A DNA stretch of 64,000 bases from Ruminococcus flavefaciens (GCA_023667045.1 JAMPAU010000001.1:1-64000), one strand, 5' to 3'. Positions 7,873-16,680 are shown, numbered from the stretch's first letter. Numbers and translations are program-made. Notes: a model not told the origin generated them from the letters alone.

Positions 7873-8373
7873 ATGTCAAAAAAAGTAGCAGTAATAATGG
7901 GCAGTAACAGTGATTTTCCTGTTGTGAAGTCTGCCCTCACAGAGCTTAAAAAATACGGCGTTGAGTTTGAGTGCCGTGTAATGTCAGCACACCGCACACC
8001 TGTTGAGGCTTGCGAGTTTGCAGACAAGGCAAAGAAAAACGGTTTCGGCGTTATCATATGTGCGGCAGGTATGGCTGCACACCTCGCCGGAGTAGTTGCC
8101 GGACACACCACACTGCCTGTTATTGCCATTCCCATGAAGTCCGCCGTACTTGAGGGCATGGACGCTCTTTTATCGTCCGTCATGATGCCCCCCGGAGTAC
8201 CTGTCGCTACAGTAGGAATAAACGGTGCAAAGAATGCCGGCATTCTCGCAGTGCAGATGTTGGCTATTTCTGACGACGAACTCGCACAGAAACTCGCCGA
8301 CGAAAAAATAAAAATGGCTGAGGGTGTACGTCAGAAAGACGCTGAACTTCAAGAGGAAATAAAATGTCTTTAA
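7873..8373 (+). CDS. purE: N5-carboxyaminoimidazole ribonucleotide mutase PurE
   Basis: Protein of 166 residues, the usual length of class I PurE. GSNSDF near the start and SAHRTP bind the ribonucleotide phosphate; AAHLAG carries the active-site histidine; PPGVPVATVGI is the conserved C-terminal core. The enzyme converts N5-CAIR to CAIR and normally works with PurK, which is not in the window. AAAAGGAG precedes the ATG. It overlaps the next small gene by 10 nt, so the two are translationally coupled. Confidence 0.95.
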   Translation: MSKKVAVIMGSNSDFPVVKSALTELKKYGVEFECRVMSAHRTPVEACEFADKAKKNGFGVIICAAGMAAHLAGVVAGHTTLPVIAIPMKSAVLEGMDALLSSVMMPPGVPVATVGINGAKNAGILAVQMLAISDDELAQKLADEKIKMAEGVRQKDAELQEEIKCL

Positions 8374-8570
8374 GAGGCAAGAAAGAAACACGCTTTATCG
8401 TCAAGGAAGCACAGAAACTCGGTATGGGTGCGGTACAGGTTATCGTTGATACTACCACAGGCGTTAATTATCTTAATACCGTCGGCGGTTCGTCACAGGG
8501 ACTTACCATAATGCGTGACGAAAACGACAAAATAATTGTTGACGATGTAAGCAAGATTTCAGAAGAATAA
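8364..8570 (+). CDS. DUF6440-family small protein 1
   Basis: Protein of 68 residues overlapping the end of purE. It has the pattern RFIVKEAQ...VIVDTTTGVNYL...GLTIM.D.., typical of short DUF6440-type beta-rich proteins. It is a paralogue of the next gene. No function is known for the family; the start ATG at 8364 is preceded by AGAGGAA inside purE. Confidence 0.75.
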   Translation: MSLRGKKETRFIVKEAQKLGMGAVQVIVDTTTGVNYLNTVGGSSQGLTIMRDENDKIIVDDVSKISEE

Positions 8571-8585
8571 CAGGAGGATTCAAAT

Positions 8586-8792
8586 ATGGGACTTTTTGAC
8601 AAAGATGAAAAGAAAAAAGGCAAACGCTTTGTTGTCAAGGAGGAGCAGACTCTCGCTATGGGTGCGGTACAGATTATCGTTGATAATGCCACAGGCGTTA
8701 ACTATATGAACGTTCTGGGCGGTGCTATGAACGGACTCACTCCCTTGCTTGACAGCAACGGAAACGTAATCGTTGACAAGAAAGAAAAATAA
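8586..8792 (+). CDS. DUF6440-family small protein 2
   Basis: Protein of 68 residues, about half identical to its upstream neighbour (RFVVKEEQ, IIVDNATGVNYM, GLTPLLDSNGN). It has a more basic N-terminus (DKDEKKKGKR). CAGGAGG lies upstream of the ATG. The tandem pair between purE and purC is a local duplication with unknown role. A small hairpin (GTTCAC 8805-8810 with GTGAAC 8817-8822) follows it. Confidence 0.78.
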   Translation: MGLFDKDEKKKGKRFVVKEEQTLAMGAVQIIVDNATGVNYMNVLGGAMNGLTPLLDSNGNVIVDKKEK

Positions 8793-8854
8793 AATGCTTT
8801 ACCTGTTCACAATGATGTGAACTTGTATATATATTTCACAGGAGGAATTTTAAA

Positions 8855-9574
8855 ATGGAAAACATTGTTAAAAAGGAACAGCTCTACGAGGGCAAGGCTA
8901 AGAAAGTCTATGCTACAAACGACCCCGACCTCGTAATCGTTGATTACAAGGACGACGCTACAGCTTTCAACGGAGAAAAGAAAGGCACAATCTCCGGCAA
9001 GGGCGTTGTAAACAACAGAATGACTAACTTCATGTTCAAGATGCTCGAAAAGGAAGGCGTTCCGACACATCTCGTTGAGGAAATCAGCGACCGTGAAACT
9101 ATCGTAAAGAAAGTTTCTATCGTACCGCTTGAAGTTATCGTAAGAAACGTTGCAGCAGGTTCATTCTCAAAGAGAATGGGCGTTGAGGAAGGAAAACAGC
9201 TCCTCACACCTATCCTTGAATTCAGCTACAAAAACGACGACCTCGGCGACCCCTTTATAAATGACTATTACGCTCTCGCTCTTGGTCTTGCTACTAAAGA
9301 AGAAATCGACACAATCGCTAAGTATGCATTCAAGGTAAATGAATTTATGCTTAACTTCTTCAAGGGTCTTAACATCGACCTTATAGATTTTAAGATTGAG
9401 TTTGGCAAGACTTCCGACGGAACTATTATTCTCGCTGACGAAATCTCACCCGATACCTGTCGTTTCTGGGACAGCACAACCCACGAAAAACTCGACAAGG
9501 ACCGTTTCCGTCGTGATATGGGCGGTGTTGAAGAAGCTTATCAGGAAATCATGAAAAGATTAATGGGAGAATAA
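8855..9574 (+). CDS. purC: SAICAR synthetase PurC
   Basis: Protein of 239 residues, full length. It condenses CAIR with aspartate using ATP to give SAICAR. Conserved features include YEGKAKKVY (ATP loop), [18 protein letters not shown], and the metal-binding [13 protein letters not shown] near residue 190. An AGGAGG site is 9 nt before the ATG. It is followed by the PurF homologue after 4 nt, clearly the same transcript. Confidence 0.96.
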   Translation: MENIVKKEQLYEGKAKKVYATNDPDLVIVDYKDDATAFNGEKKGTISGKGVVNNRMTNFMFKMLEKEGVPTHLVEEISDRETIVKKVSIVPLEVIVRNVAAGSFSKRMGVEEGKQLLTPILEFSYKNDDLGDPFINDYYALALGLATKEEIDTIAKYAFKVNEFMLNFFKGLNIDLIDFKIEFGKTSDGTIILADEISPDTCRFWDSTTHEKLDKDRFRRDMGGVEEAYQEIMKRLMGE

Positions 9575-9578
9575 TTCT

Positions 9579-11003
9579 ATGGGTGGATTTTTTGGTGTAG
9601 CTTCCAAAAACGACTGTGTAACAGATGTTTTTTTCGGAACAGACTACCATTCACATTTAGGCACACGCCGTGGCGGTATGACCGCTTATTCTGAGGAGCT
9701 TGGCTTTCAGAGAAGTATTCACAGCATTGAAAACTCTCCGTTTAGAACAAAATTCGAGAACGACGTTGTAAAAATGCGTGGCAAGCTCTGCATAGGCAGT
9801 ATCAGCGACACAGACCCTCAGCCTATACTTGTCCGCTCAAAACTCGGTCTTTATGCCGTTTGTTCAGTAGGCATAATAAGAAACGCTGAGGCTCTTGTTG
9901 ACGAACTTCTTGAAAACGGCTGTGCAAACTTTGAGACAATGAGTAGCGGAAGTATAAACTCCGGCGACTTAATCGGTGCTTTGATTGCACAGAAAGATTC
10001 TTTTGTTGAGGGCATTCGCTATGCACAGCAGAAAATTGAGGGTACAATGTCCTTGATTATCCTTACAAAAGACTGCATTATAGGTGCAAGAGATGAATAC
10101 GGCAGACTTCCTATTGTAATAGGAAAAAGAAGTGACGGTTTCTGTCTTTCAACCGAGTCTTTCGCATTCCAGAAATTAGGCTATCAGACATACAAGGAAC
10201 TCACCGCCGGCGAAATAGTCCGTATTGATTCGGACGGCTGTGAAACTATCAGTGAGGGCGACCCCTCAAAAATGAAGATATGCACTTTCATGTGGACATA
10301 TTACGGCTACCCGACCGCTGTATATGAGGGCGTAAACGTTGAAGTCATGCGTACACGCAACGGCGAAATCATGGCTGAAAACGACATAAAAGCCGGTAAA
10401 CTTCCGGACGTTGACTATGTATGCGGTATTCCTGATTCGGGAACTCCTCACGCTATCGGTTACGCAAACAGAAGTGGTATTCCTTTCGCAAGACCGTTTA
10501 TTAAGTATACTCCCACATGGCCACGCAGTTTCATGCCTACTAATCAGAGCATGAGAAATCAGGTTGCAAAAATGAAACTCATTCCCGTGCATGAACTCAT
10601 CGAGGGAAAGAAACTTCTCTTTGTAGATGACAGCATAGTACGTGGCACTCAGATGCGTGAGACTGTAGAGTTTCTTTATGAAAACGGTGCAAAGGAAGTG
10701 CATATGCGTTCTGCCTGTCCGCCTATTATGTATGGCTGTAAGTATCTTAACTTCTCAAGAAGCCACTCTGAACTTGAACTTATCGCAAGACAGATTATTG
10801 ACGAATTTGAGGGTGCAGAGGGCGTTAAGTACCTTGCTGAATACAGCGATACTAATACTGAACGTGGCAAGCGTATGCGTGACGAAATATGCAGAAGATT
10901 AAAGCTCACATCACTTGAATTTCAGTCTCTCGAAGGCAAGGTTAAGGCTGTAGGTCTGCCGGAGTGCAACCTCTGCACTTACTGCTGGAGCGGAAACGAA
11001 TAA
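9579..11003 (+). CDS. purF: Amidophosphoribosyltransferase (PurF) homologue lacking the N-terminal Cys nucleophile
   Basis: Protein of 474 residues with glutaminase-like and phosphoribosyltransferase domains. The PRPP loop LLFVDDSIVRGT is intact, as is GIPDSGTPHAIGYA. Canonical PurF begins MCGVFGI, where Cys becomes residue 1 and attacks glutamine; here the start is MGGFFGVASKNDC, so that cysteine is glycine. RGGM and GTRRGG show the rest of the glutaminase fold is kept. Cysteines in KICTFMW, SACPPIMYGC and CNLCTYC sit where Bacillus-type PurF binds an Fe-S cluster. The protein may use free ammonia or have another role. A normal PurF may exist elsewhere. Confidence 0.85.
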   Translation: MGGFFGVASKNDCVTDVFFGTDYHSHLGTRRGGMTAYSEELGFQRSIHSIENSPFRTKFENDVVKMRGKLCIGSISDTDPQPILVRSKLGLYAVCSVGIIRNAEALVDELLENGCANFETMSSGSINSGDLIGALIAQKDSFVEGIRYAQQKIEGTMSLIILTKDCIIGARDEYGRLPIVIGKRSDGFCLSTESFAFQKLGYQTYKELTAGEIVRIDSDGCETISEGDPSKMKICTFMWTYYGYPTAVYEGVNVEVMRTRNGEIMAENDIKAGKLPDVDYVCGIPDSGTPHAIGYANRSGIPFARPFIKYTPTWPRSFMPTNQSMRNQVAKMKLIPVHELIEGKKLLFVDDSIVRGTQMRETVEFLYENGAKEVHMRSACPPIMYGCKYLNFSRSHSELELIARQIIDEFEGAEGVKYLAEYSDTNTERGKRMRDEICRRLKLTSLEFQSLEGKVKAVGLPECNLCTYCWSGNE

Positions 11004-11016
11004 TATAAAAATTCAG

Positions 11017-11046
11017 AACCTGTTTTCAGACACGTGAAAACAGGTT
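11017..11046 (+). terminator. Hairpin terminator after the PurF homologue
   Basis: A perfect 12-bp stem (11017-11028 with 11035-11046) and 6-nt loop. The arm itself ends in TT and a short T/A-rich tail follows. It separates the early purine genes from the purM transcription unit. Confidence 0.7.
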
Positions 11047-11065
11047 TTGAAATAATATTACAAGA

Positions 11066-11094
11066 TTGACAACAAATCAAAATACTGGTATAAT
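11066..11094 (+). promoter_or_regulatory. Perfect consensus promoter of the purM operon
   Basis: TTGACA (11066-11071), 17-nt spacer, TATAAT (11089-11094). The leader of about 70 nt contains GAACGG and CCGTTC arms (about 11106 and 11144) flanking an A/T-rich centre. No known purine riboswitch or PurR box was recognised. All genes to 23086 could be read from here. Confidence 0.8.
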
Positions 11095-11170
11095 TAAATC
11101 AGAAAGAACGGATATTTTTTTGTATTAATATTTATGAAAAACCGTTCACGAATATAAGGAGGAAATCCCA

Positions 11171-12208
11171 ATGAATAACAGTTTTTCAAAAAGCTATGAA
11201 AAAGCCGGCGTTGATGTTACAGCAGGCTATAAGGCTGTTGAACTCATGAAAAAACACATTGCACGTACCATGACAGCAGGTGCTATCTCCGGTATCGGCG
11301 GTTTCGGCGGTCTCTTTGAACTCGATATGACAGGCATCTCAAAGCCCGTGCTTGTTTCCGGCACTGACGGCGTAGGAACTAAAATCAAAATCGCATTCAT
11401 CATGGACAAGCACGATACAGTCGGCATTGACTGTGTGGCTATGTGCGTTAACGACATCATCTGCTGTGGTGCTAAACCTCAGTTTTTCCTTGACTATATC
11501 GCCTGTGGCAAAAACTACCCCGAAAAAATCGCCGAGATAGTTTCTGGTGTGGCAGAGGGTTGCGTACAGGCTGGCTGTGCATTAATCGGCGGTGAAACTG
11601 CTGAACACCCCGGACTTATGCCCCTTGATGAATACGACCTCGCAGGTTTTTCAGTGGGCGTTGTTGACAAGGACAAGATTTTAAAGCCCGAAACCCAAAA
11701 AGCCGGAGACGTTCTCATAGCTATAAAGTCAAGCGGTGTACACTCAAACGGTTTTTCACTTGTAAGAAAAGTCTTTGAGGTAAACGAGCAGAATCTTGCT
11801 GTACATTTTGACGATTTAGGAACAACTCTAGGTGAATGTCTGCTTACTCCTACAAGAATTTATGTAAAGCCTATAATGAATCTCATTAACTCTGTAAACG
11901 TAAAGGCTATCTCACATATAACCGGAGGCGGTTTCTATGAGAATATCCCACGTGTACTTCCGGCAGGAATTTCTGCAAAAATTGAAAGAAACGCTGTACA
12001 GGTGCTTCCAATATTCGACCTTATCAAGCGTACCGGCGATATACCGGAAAGAGATATGTTTAATACTTTCAATATGGGCGTTGGTATGATAGTATCCGTT
12101 GACAAGAACGACGCTGACAAGGCTATTGAAGTACTAAAGGCTTCCGGAGAAGACGCATACGTACTCGGCGAACTCGTTGAATCAGAAGACGGCGTTATTA
12201 TCTGTTAA
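11171..12208 (+). CDS. purM: Phosphoribosylformylglycinamidine cyclo-ligase PurM
   Basis: Protein of 345 residues, usual length. It closes FGAM to AIR using ATP. GIGGFGG and SGTDGVGTK lie in the ATP-binding region; [10 protein letters not shown] and [11 protein letters not shown] are typical of the PurM/PurL superfamily. AGGAGG precedes the ATG. Its TAA overlaps the ATG of the expansin gene by one base, so that odd neighbour is translationally coupled to purM. Confidence 0.96.
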   Translation: MNNSFSKSYEKAGVDVTAGYKAVELMKKHIARTMTAGAISGIGGFGGLFELDMTGISKPVLVSGTDGVGTKIKIAFIMDKHDTVGIDCVAMCVNDIICCGAKPQFFLDYIACGKNYPEKIAEIVSGVAEGCVQAGCALIGGETAEHPGLMPLDEYDLAGFSVGVVDKDKILKPETQKAGDVLIAIKSSGVHSNGFSLVRKVFEVNEQNLAVHFDDLGTTLGECLLTPTRIYVKPIMNLINSVNVKAISHITGGGFYENIPRVLPAGISAKIERNAVQVLPIFDLIKRTGDIPERDMFNTFNMGVGMIVSVDKNDADKAIEVLKASGEDAYVLGELVESEDGVIIC

Positions 12209-13056
12209 TGAAAAAAATTATAATATCACTTGCTGTCATGCTGGGAGTGTCAGCACTTCCGGCAATGTCGGCAGGCGATTCTCTTGATGTTAATTCCGAC
12301 GGTCGTGTTGACTGCTTTGATTTGGTGCTTGCCCGTCAGAATAATACGACCTCTGAGGAACTCACTGCCATAAATGATTTTATTCTCGGACGTGAAACAA
12401 ACTCAAATCCGGAATATGCCGTTGACGAATCATGTATACTTGAACCAAAAGGCACTATACATACCGGAGATGGAACTTTTTACGGCGGAGGCTATGAGAG
12501 CGGTTGTGCCATGCTCGACCCAGTATCTAAAGACTACTGGATAGTGGCAATGAATCTCCCCGACTATAACAACGCACAGCTTGCCGGAGCATATATTGAA
12601 GTAACAGGAGAACTCGGTACTATAAATATGCTTGTCACCGACCTGCTCCCAGAGGGCAAAAAGGGCGACCTCGATTTATACACAGACGCTTTTCCGCTTA
12701 TCGCTCCGGTTGAAAAGGGACGTGTTCCAGTATCATGGAAAATAATCCCTCTTGACAGTGCAGAAAACGATCCTGTATCATATAAATATAAAGAGGGTAC
12801 TACTGAATACTGGTGCGGTATTCAGGTACGCAACCACCGCTATCCTGTCACAAGGCTGGAGTACCTTGACGAAAACGGCGAATTTATCGAGATAGAAAGA
12901 AAACAATATAATTACTTTGAGTCTGACAAAATGGGAAAAGGTCCTTTTACGTTCCGGATTACCGATATTTACGGACAGATGATTATTGACGAAAATATTC
13001 CCCTCTCATACGACGACACAGAAATAATACAGGGAAACGTACAGTTTCCGGAGTAA
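12208..13056 (+). CDS. Secreted expansin with N-terminal dockerin-like module
   Basis: Protein of 282 residues. Residues 1-22 are a signal peptide (cleavage after AMSA). Residues 25-62 form one dockerin F-hand (D27, N29, D31, D38 in DVNSDGRVDCFDLVLARQ) plus a helix; a second calcium loop is absent. Residues 85-180 are a double-psi beta-barrel with VTDLLPEG and the GDLDL aspartate (D156) matching the catalytic Asp of Bacillus EXLX1. Residues 185-282 match the CBM63 domain (YWCGIQVRNHRYPV, ending GNVQFPE). Expansins loosen cellulose-containing walls without hydrolysis. The module suggests attachment to a cohesin. It lies inside the purine operon between purM and purN. Confidence 0.88.
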   Translation: MKKIIISLAVMLGVSALPAMSAGDSLDVNSDGRVDCFDLVLARQNNTTSEELTAINDFILGRETNSNPEYAVDESCILEPKGTIHTGDGTFYGGGYESGCAMLDPVSKDYWIVAMNLPDYNNAQLAGAYIEVTGELGTINMLVTDLLPEGKKGDLDLYTDAFPLIAPVEKGRVPVSWKIIPLDSAENDPVSYKYKEGTTEYWCGIQVRNHRYPVTRLEYLDENGEFIEIERKQYNYFESDKMGKGPFTFRITDIYGQMIIDENIPLSYDDTEIIQGNVQFPE

Positions 13057-13058
13057 AT

Positions 13059-13523
13059 ATGAAAGTAAGTATAATTGATATAGTATGGTCGGTTGTTTCC
13101 ATGATAGTGCTTGCTGTATCTTTTCTTATGGGACATCTTATATATGGTCTTCTGATTATATACGCCATGATGACCGGTATATTTTTTGCACACATATTCA
13201 AAATACGCAAAGCTACCGAAAAAAGCGTGGCAGTATACGGCGAAATAACTGACTACCACAAGGAAAAAACAGGAAAAGGCTACTGCCCTGTTGTAAAGTA
13301 CACTACTGAGGAAGGTCGGGAAATAACTTCTATATATACGGTTGTTTCAAAAAAACAGGAATTTGAAACAGGCACAGAAGTAACAGTATGTTACGACCCC
13401 GAAAATCCAATGTCATTCTACTTTATGGGTCGTGAAAACGAACTTACAGATACATACTATCGTTTTATAATAACAGGAGGCATAATTTCAGTCATACTGC
13501 TGATAATTTCAGCAATATTATAA
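13059..13523 (+). CDS. DUF3592-type membrane protein
   Basis: Protein of 154 residues. Two membrane helices at residues 8-48, a soluble beta-rich domain (about 55-120) with GKGYCPVVKYTTEEGREI and EVTVCYDPENP, and a C-terminal membrane helix (133-153). This arrangement, including a YDPENP-type turn, is typical of DUF3592. It starts two nt after the expansin stop. Function unknown. Confidence 0.75.
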   Translation: MKVSIIDIVWSVVSMIVLAVSFLMGHLIYGLLIIYAMMTGIFFAHIFKIRKATEKSVAVYGEITDYHKEKTGKGYCPVVKYTTEEGREITSIYTVVSKKQEFETGTEVTVCYDPENPMSFYFMGRENELTDTYYRFIITGGIISVILLIISAIL

Positions 13524-13536
13524 AGGAGTGATTATA

Positions 13537-13857
13537 ATGAAGTGTTCATATTGCGGAGCAGAAACAAACTCCTCGCAGTGCGAATACTGCAACGCTCCCA
13601 CAGGACAGCCAAAAACAAGCATACCCCGTAAGCCTTACAAGAAAATTTCACGGAAAAGCAAGTCAACGGCAATTACATTATGCTGTCTCGGATTTTTCGG
13701 ATTGAGCGGTTTGCACCGCTTTTATGCCGGAAAAATCAGCACGGGCATAATATGGCTTCTTACCGACGGCTGTTTCGGGATAGGAACAATCATGGATTTG
13801 GTTTCTATCATCACAAATAAATTTTATGATGACAAGGGCAGATGCATATCAAGATGA
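13537..13857 (+). CDS. TM2-domain protein with zinc-ribbon N-terminus, copy 1
   Basis: Protein of 106 residues from the ATG at 13537; an in-frame GTG at 13528 overlaps the AAAGGAG site and is unlikely. CSYCGAE and CEYCNA form a two-knuckle zinc ribbon. Residues 45-100 are the TM2 domain, two membrane helices flanking a short turn with GLHRFYAGK and GIGTIMDL. TM2 proteins are membrane proteins of uncertain role. First of three consecutive paralogues. Confidence 0.85.
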   Translation: MKCSYCGAETNSSQCEYCNAPTGQPKTSIPRKPYKKISRKSKSTAITLCCLGFFGLSGLHRFYAGKISTGIIWLLTDGCFGIGTIMDLVSIITNKFYDDKGRCISR

Positions 13858-13897
13858 TAAAAAAATAAATATTTTTATATAAAAGGAGTGAATATAC

Positions 13898-14287
13898 ATG
13901 AAATGTCCATATTGTGGAGCTGAAACACGCTATGCAAAATGCGAATTTTGTGATGCAATAATAGACCAGTCAATCTCAGAGACAGTCAATGAAGCACTTC
14001 AGGATGTGACACGCAATGTAACACAGAATATCGTACAGAATATCACAGCAAATCAAAACCCTACAGAAGAAATCTCTAAAAAGAGTAAATCCACAACTAT
14101 AATACTCTGCTGTCTCGGATTTTTTGCACTGGGCGGTTTCCACCGTTTCTATACCGGAAAAATCGGTACTGGCATACTGTGGTTTCTTACACTTGGGTGT
14201 TTCGGTATAGGTACTATAATAGACCTTGTTTCAATAATTATAGGAAAATTCTATGACAGCAAGGAAAAACGTATAGCCAAATGGTAA
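13898..14287 (+). CDS. TM2-domain protein with zinc-ribbon N-terminus, copy 2
   Basis: Protein of 129 residues. CPYCGAE and CEFCDA form the zinc ribbon; a longer polar linker (residues 25-60, rich in Gln, Asn and Thr) precedes the TM2 domain with GGFHRFYTGK and GIGTIIDL. AAAGGAG lies before the ATG. It is the best-preserved intact member of the triplet. Confidence 0.85.
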   Translation: MKCPYCGAETRYAKCEFCDAIIDQSISETVNEALQDVTRNVTQNIVQNITANQNPTEEISKKSKSTTIILCCLGFFALGGFHRFYTGKIGTGILWFLTLGCFGIGTIIDLVSIIIGKFYDSKEKRIAKW

Positions 14288-14317
14288 AAAAAGATATTCA
14301 TGCAAGGAGTGATATAA

Positions 14318-14716
14318 GTGAAATGTCCATACTGCGGAGCAGAAACAACAAGCCACAGGTGTGAATACTGCGATTCCGACCTGAGCTATCTGTACACGAA
14401 CCACACAACTATAAACGATGAGTTTTCAAAAGATATAAATAATATCCCTTATGGCTACCGGAATACAGGCAATCCTCAGACACAGGCGAATGCTTCAAAT
14501 AAAAACAAAAACGTTGCACTTATATTATGTATAATCGGATTTTTCGGAGTAAACGGACTGCACCGCTTTTATACCGGTCATATCCTTACTGGTCTGTTGT
14601 AGCTGTTTACAGACGGATTATTCGGTATAGGCACGATTATCGACCTAATAATGATTCTCTCAGACAACTTCAAAGATAACAAACAATTTAAACTTTTATC
14701 AGAGGTGAAACAATGA
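14318..14716 (+). pseudogene. TM2-domain protein copy 3, interrupted by an amber stop
   Basis: From GTG at 14318 (after AAGGAG) the frame runs 94 residues through the zinc ribbon (CPYCGAE, CEYCDS) and first half of the TM2 domain, then meets TAG at 14600-14602. The same frame continues as LFTDGLFGIGTIIDLIMILS and ends at TGA 14714-14716, overlapping purN. Intact copies have Trp (TGG) at the stop, so one G-to-A change explains it. The reading frame beyond is clean, which suggests a very recent lesion or rare read-through. Confidence 0.85.
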
Positions 14717-15339
14717 AAAACATAGTTGTTCTCGTTTCGGGCGGAGGAACAAACCTACAGGCACTTATAGACGCTGAAAAATCCGGCATTATAAAAAACG
14801 GAAAAATCACGTGTGTCATTTCCTCAAAGCCGGACGTTTACGCACTCGAAAGAGCAAAGAATAATGACATTCCGGCAAGAGTTATTCCACGCAAGGAGTA
14901 CTCCGACAGCGTGACATACAGTCAGGCAATTCTTAACGCACTCCGTGAAGAAAAGGCAGACCTTGTTGTGCTTGCCGGATTCATGACTATCCTTGACGAG
15001 TGCGTTACAAAAGAATATGCCTATAAAATAATAAACGTCCACCCCGCACTTATACCGTCGTTTTGCGGAGAGGGTTACTATGGACTTAAAGTACATGAGG
15101 CAGTCCTTGAATACGGAGTTAAGGTGTCCGGTGCGACTATACACTTTGTCAACGAAAAAGCAGACGCTGGTGCAATAATATTGCAAGGTGTTGTTGACGT
15201 TAATAAAGACGACACGCCGGAAATACTCCAGAGACGTATCATGGAGAATGTCGAATGGAAGTTACTGCCGGAGGCTGTATCGTTATTCTGTCAAGACAGA
15301 ATAGAAATAGTTGACGGAAAGGCTTACGTGACAGAATGA
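14713..15339 (+). CDS. purN: Phosphoribosylglycinamide formyltransferase PurN
   Basis: Protein of 208 residues. It transfers the formyl group of 10-formyl-THF to GAR. SGGGTNLQAL binds the GAR phosphate; NVHPALIPSF carries the catalytic Asn and His; the catalytic Asp lies in KADAGAIIL. AGAGGTG precedes the ATG, which overlaps the stop of the broken TM2 gene. Its end overlaps the next lipoprotein gene by 4 nt. Confidence 0.96.
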   Translation: MKNIVVLVSGGGTNLQALIDAEKSGIIKNGKITCVISSKPDVYALERAKNNDIPARVIPRKEYSDSVTYSQAILNALREEKADLVVLAGFMTILDECVTKEYAYKIINVHPALIPSFCGEGYYGLKVHEAVLEYGVKVSGATIHFVNEKADAGAIILQGVVDVNKDDTPEILQRRIMENVEWKLLPEAVSLFCQDRIEIVDGKAYVTE

Positions 15340-15839
15340 AAAAACTGTCTGTACTGCTGATATGTCTGATTATGCTTGTATCATGCAATAATAAAGCAGT
15401 CACTCAGGATTACGGCAAAATATACGAATCAGAAGAAAGTTATGAAATTGACGGCTGTGTATTCGATTATAAAAAGTATACAGGCTGTGAAATAAATGAC
15501 TTTGAAGGTGTTCTGAAAAAAGACGACAATATTATATGCGAATACAAGGCATCTGGCTATGTGGGAAATTATCCCAAAAAAGCGGTGAATCTTTTTGACG
15601 ACGTTTATTACATAGAAAACCGTGCAGTCGAAAACAGGGACACTTTATTCTACATTGCCAAAGACGGAAAAATTTACCCTAATTTCATGCAGTCTGACAA
15701 ACAGTCAAAACATGAACAGCTTGAATATATTTCGGAATTTCTGCATGAAAACATCACCGAACAGGAAATTACTGACATATTTGACAAGTGCGGATATGAT
15801 GATACGCATATTCTTGAAATGTACAGATTTAAGGAATGA
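15336..15839 (+). CDS. Putative lipoprotein
   Basis: Protein of 167 residues. Signal peptide with lipobox LVSC at residues 14-17 predicts a lipid-anchored surface protein. The mature part is acidic and tyrosine-rich and has no recognised family. ATGA overlap with purN implies translational coupling. Nothing indicates a part in purine synthesis. Confidence 0.7.
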   Translation: MKKLSVLLICLIMLVSCNNKAVTQDYGKIYESEESYEIDGCVFDYKKYTGCEINDFEGVLKKDDNIICEYKASGYVGNYPKKAVNLFDDVYYIENRAVENRDTLFYIAKDGKIYPNFMQSDKQSKHEQLEYISEFLHENITEQEITDIFDKCGYDDTHILEMYRFKE

Positions 15840-15843
15840 TTTT

Positions 15844-16185
15844 ATGGATAATTTTAATTTTTTTCTGAAATCTTCAATACTGAAATGGTATTTTCAGCCG
15901 AAGACGAAGTAAGCATTGAGTACGCACAGAAATGTATGGAACATTTTCAGAATTTAAACCCTAAAATACTTCAGACCGACTGTACTTTACGTGGAAGAGC
16001 CGGAAGACGAAAACAAAATCGGCTATCAGATTGGTGCAGACTGTGACTGGGAAATAGAACACGGCATAGAAATTGACATACTCGACGATAAAGTTGTTTA
16101 TCTTAGTTTATTCAATGGCTATTCGCCGTGGCTTGAATACGATGACGACGACACCGACAATTACATAAATCACATAAAGGAGTAA
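15844..16185 (+). pseudogene. Decayed DUF6985-like paralogue
   Basis: The DNA matches the intact gene at 16189-16680 in two pieces. Around 15868-15970 it parallels the N-terminal part (STOP-broken, with VEYAQKC-like AQKCMEHFQ). From about 15995 to 16185 an open frame reproduces the C-terminal part (NKIGYQIGADCDWEIEHG and SLFNGYSPW). The central section is deleted and the frame shifts. It is a tandem duplicate of the next gene in decay. Confidence 0.75.
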
Positions 16186-16188
16186 AGC

Positions 16189-16680
16189 GTGATTACAGAC
16201 ATAAAGCAAGGTTCATACGGCACTGAGGGTAAGTTATATTCTGAAATATTCAATACTGAAATCGAAGTCATGATTAAAGATGGTGCAAGCGTTGAGTACG
16301 CACAGAAATGTGCCGAACATTTCAACAGTCTCAACAGCAAAATGGTTGAAACTATCTGCAAAGGTGCTAAAGCCTACTGTCTTGACTTCATGGAAATTGC
16401 AGATGAAGACTGGGAAGAATATTTGACAATACCCATTAATGCAGATACTCCACCACTTGAAATGCTGAAATGTTTCAGACCGAATACCCTCATAATCGAA
16501 AAAACCGAAGACCTAAACAAAATCGGCTATCAGCTTGAATGTTCATGTGAATGGGAAATAGAACACGGCATGGAAATTGACATACTCGATGATAAAGTTG
16601 TTTATCTCAGTTCATTCAATGGCTATTCGCCGTGGCGTAAATACAATGACAACCAATACAATTATATAAATCAAATATAA
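16189..16680 (+). CDS. DUF6985-like protein
   Basis: Protein of 163 residues from GTG at 16189 after AAGGAG. The N-terminal half looks like the DUF6985 pattern (GKLYSEIFNTEIEVMI), and the C-terminal part has CEWEIEHGMEIDILDDKVVYL followed by FNGYSPW. No signal peptide or membrane segment. Relatives occur as single small genes, sometimes near polymorphic toxin loci, but no toxin is visible here. Function unknown. Confidence 0.65.
   Translation: MITDIKQGSYGTEGKLYSEIFNTEIEVMIKDGASVEYAQKCAEHFNSLNSKMVETICKGAKAYCLDFMEIADEDWEEYLTIPINADTPPLEMLKCFRPNTLIIEKTEDLNKIGYQLECSCEWEIEHGMEIDILDDKVVYLSSFNGYSPWRKYNDNQYNYINQI

Noticed and set aside
11095-11170. Purine riboswitch or PurR box in the purM leader
   Set aside because: The conserved purine-riboswitch core and known PurR box sequences were not seen; only a short A/T-rich inverted repeat is present.
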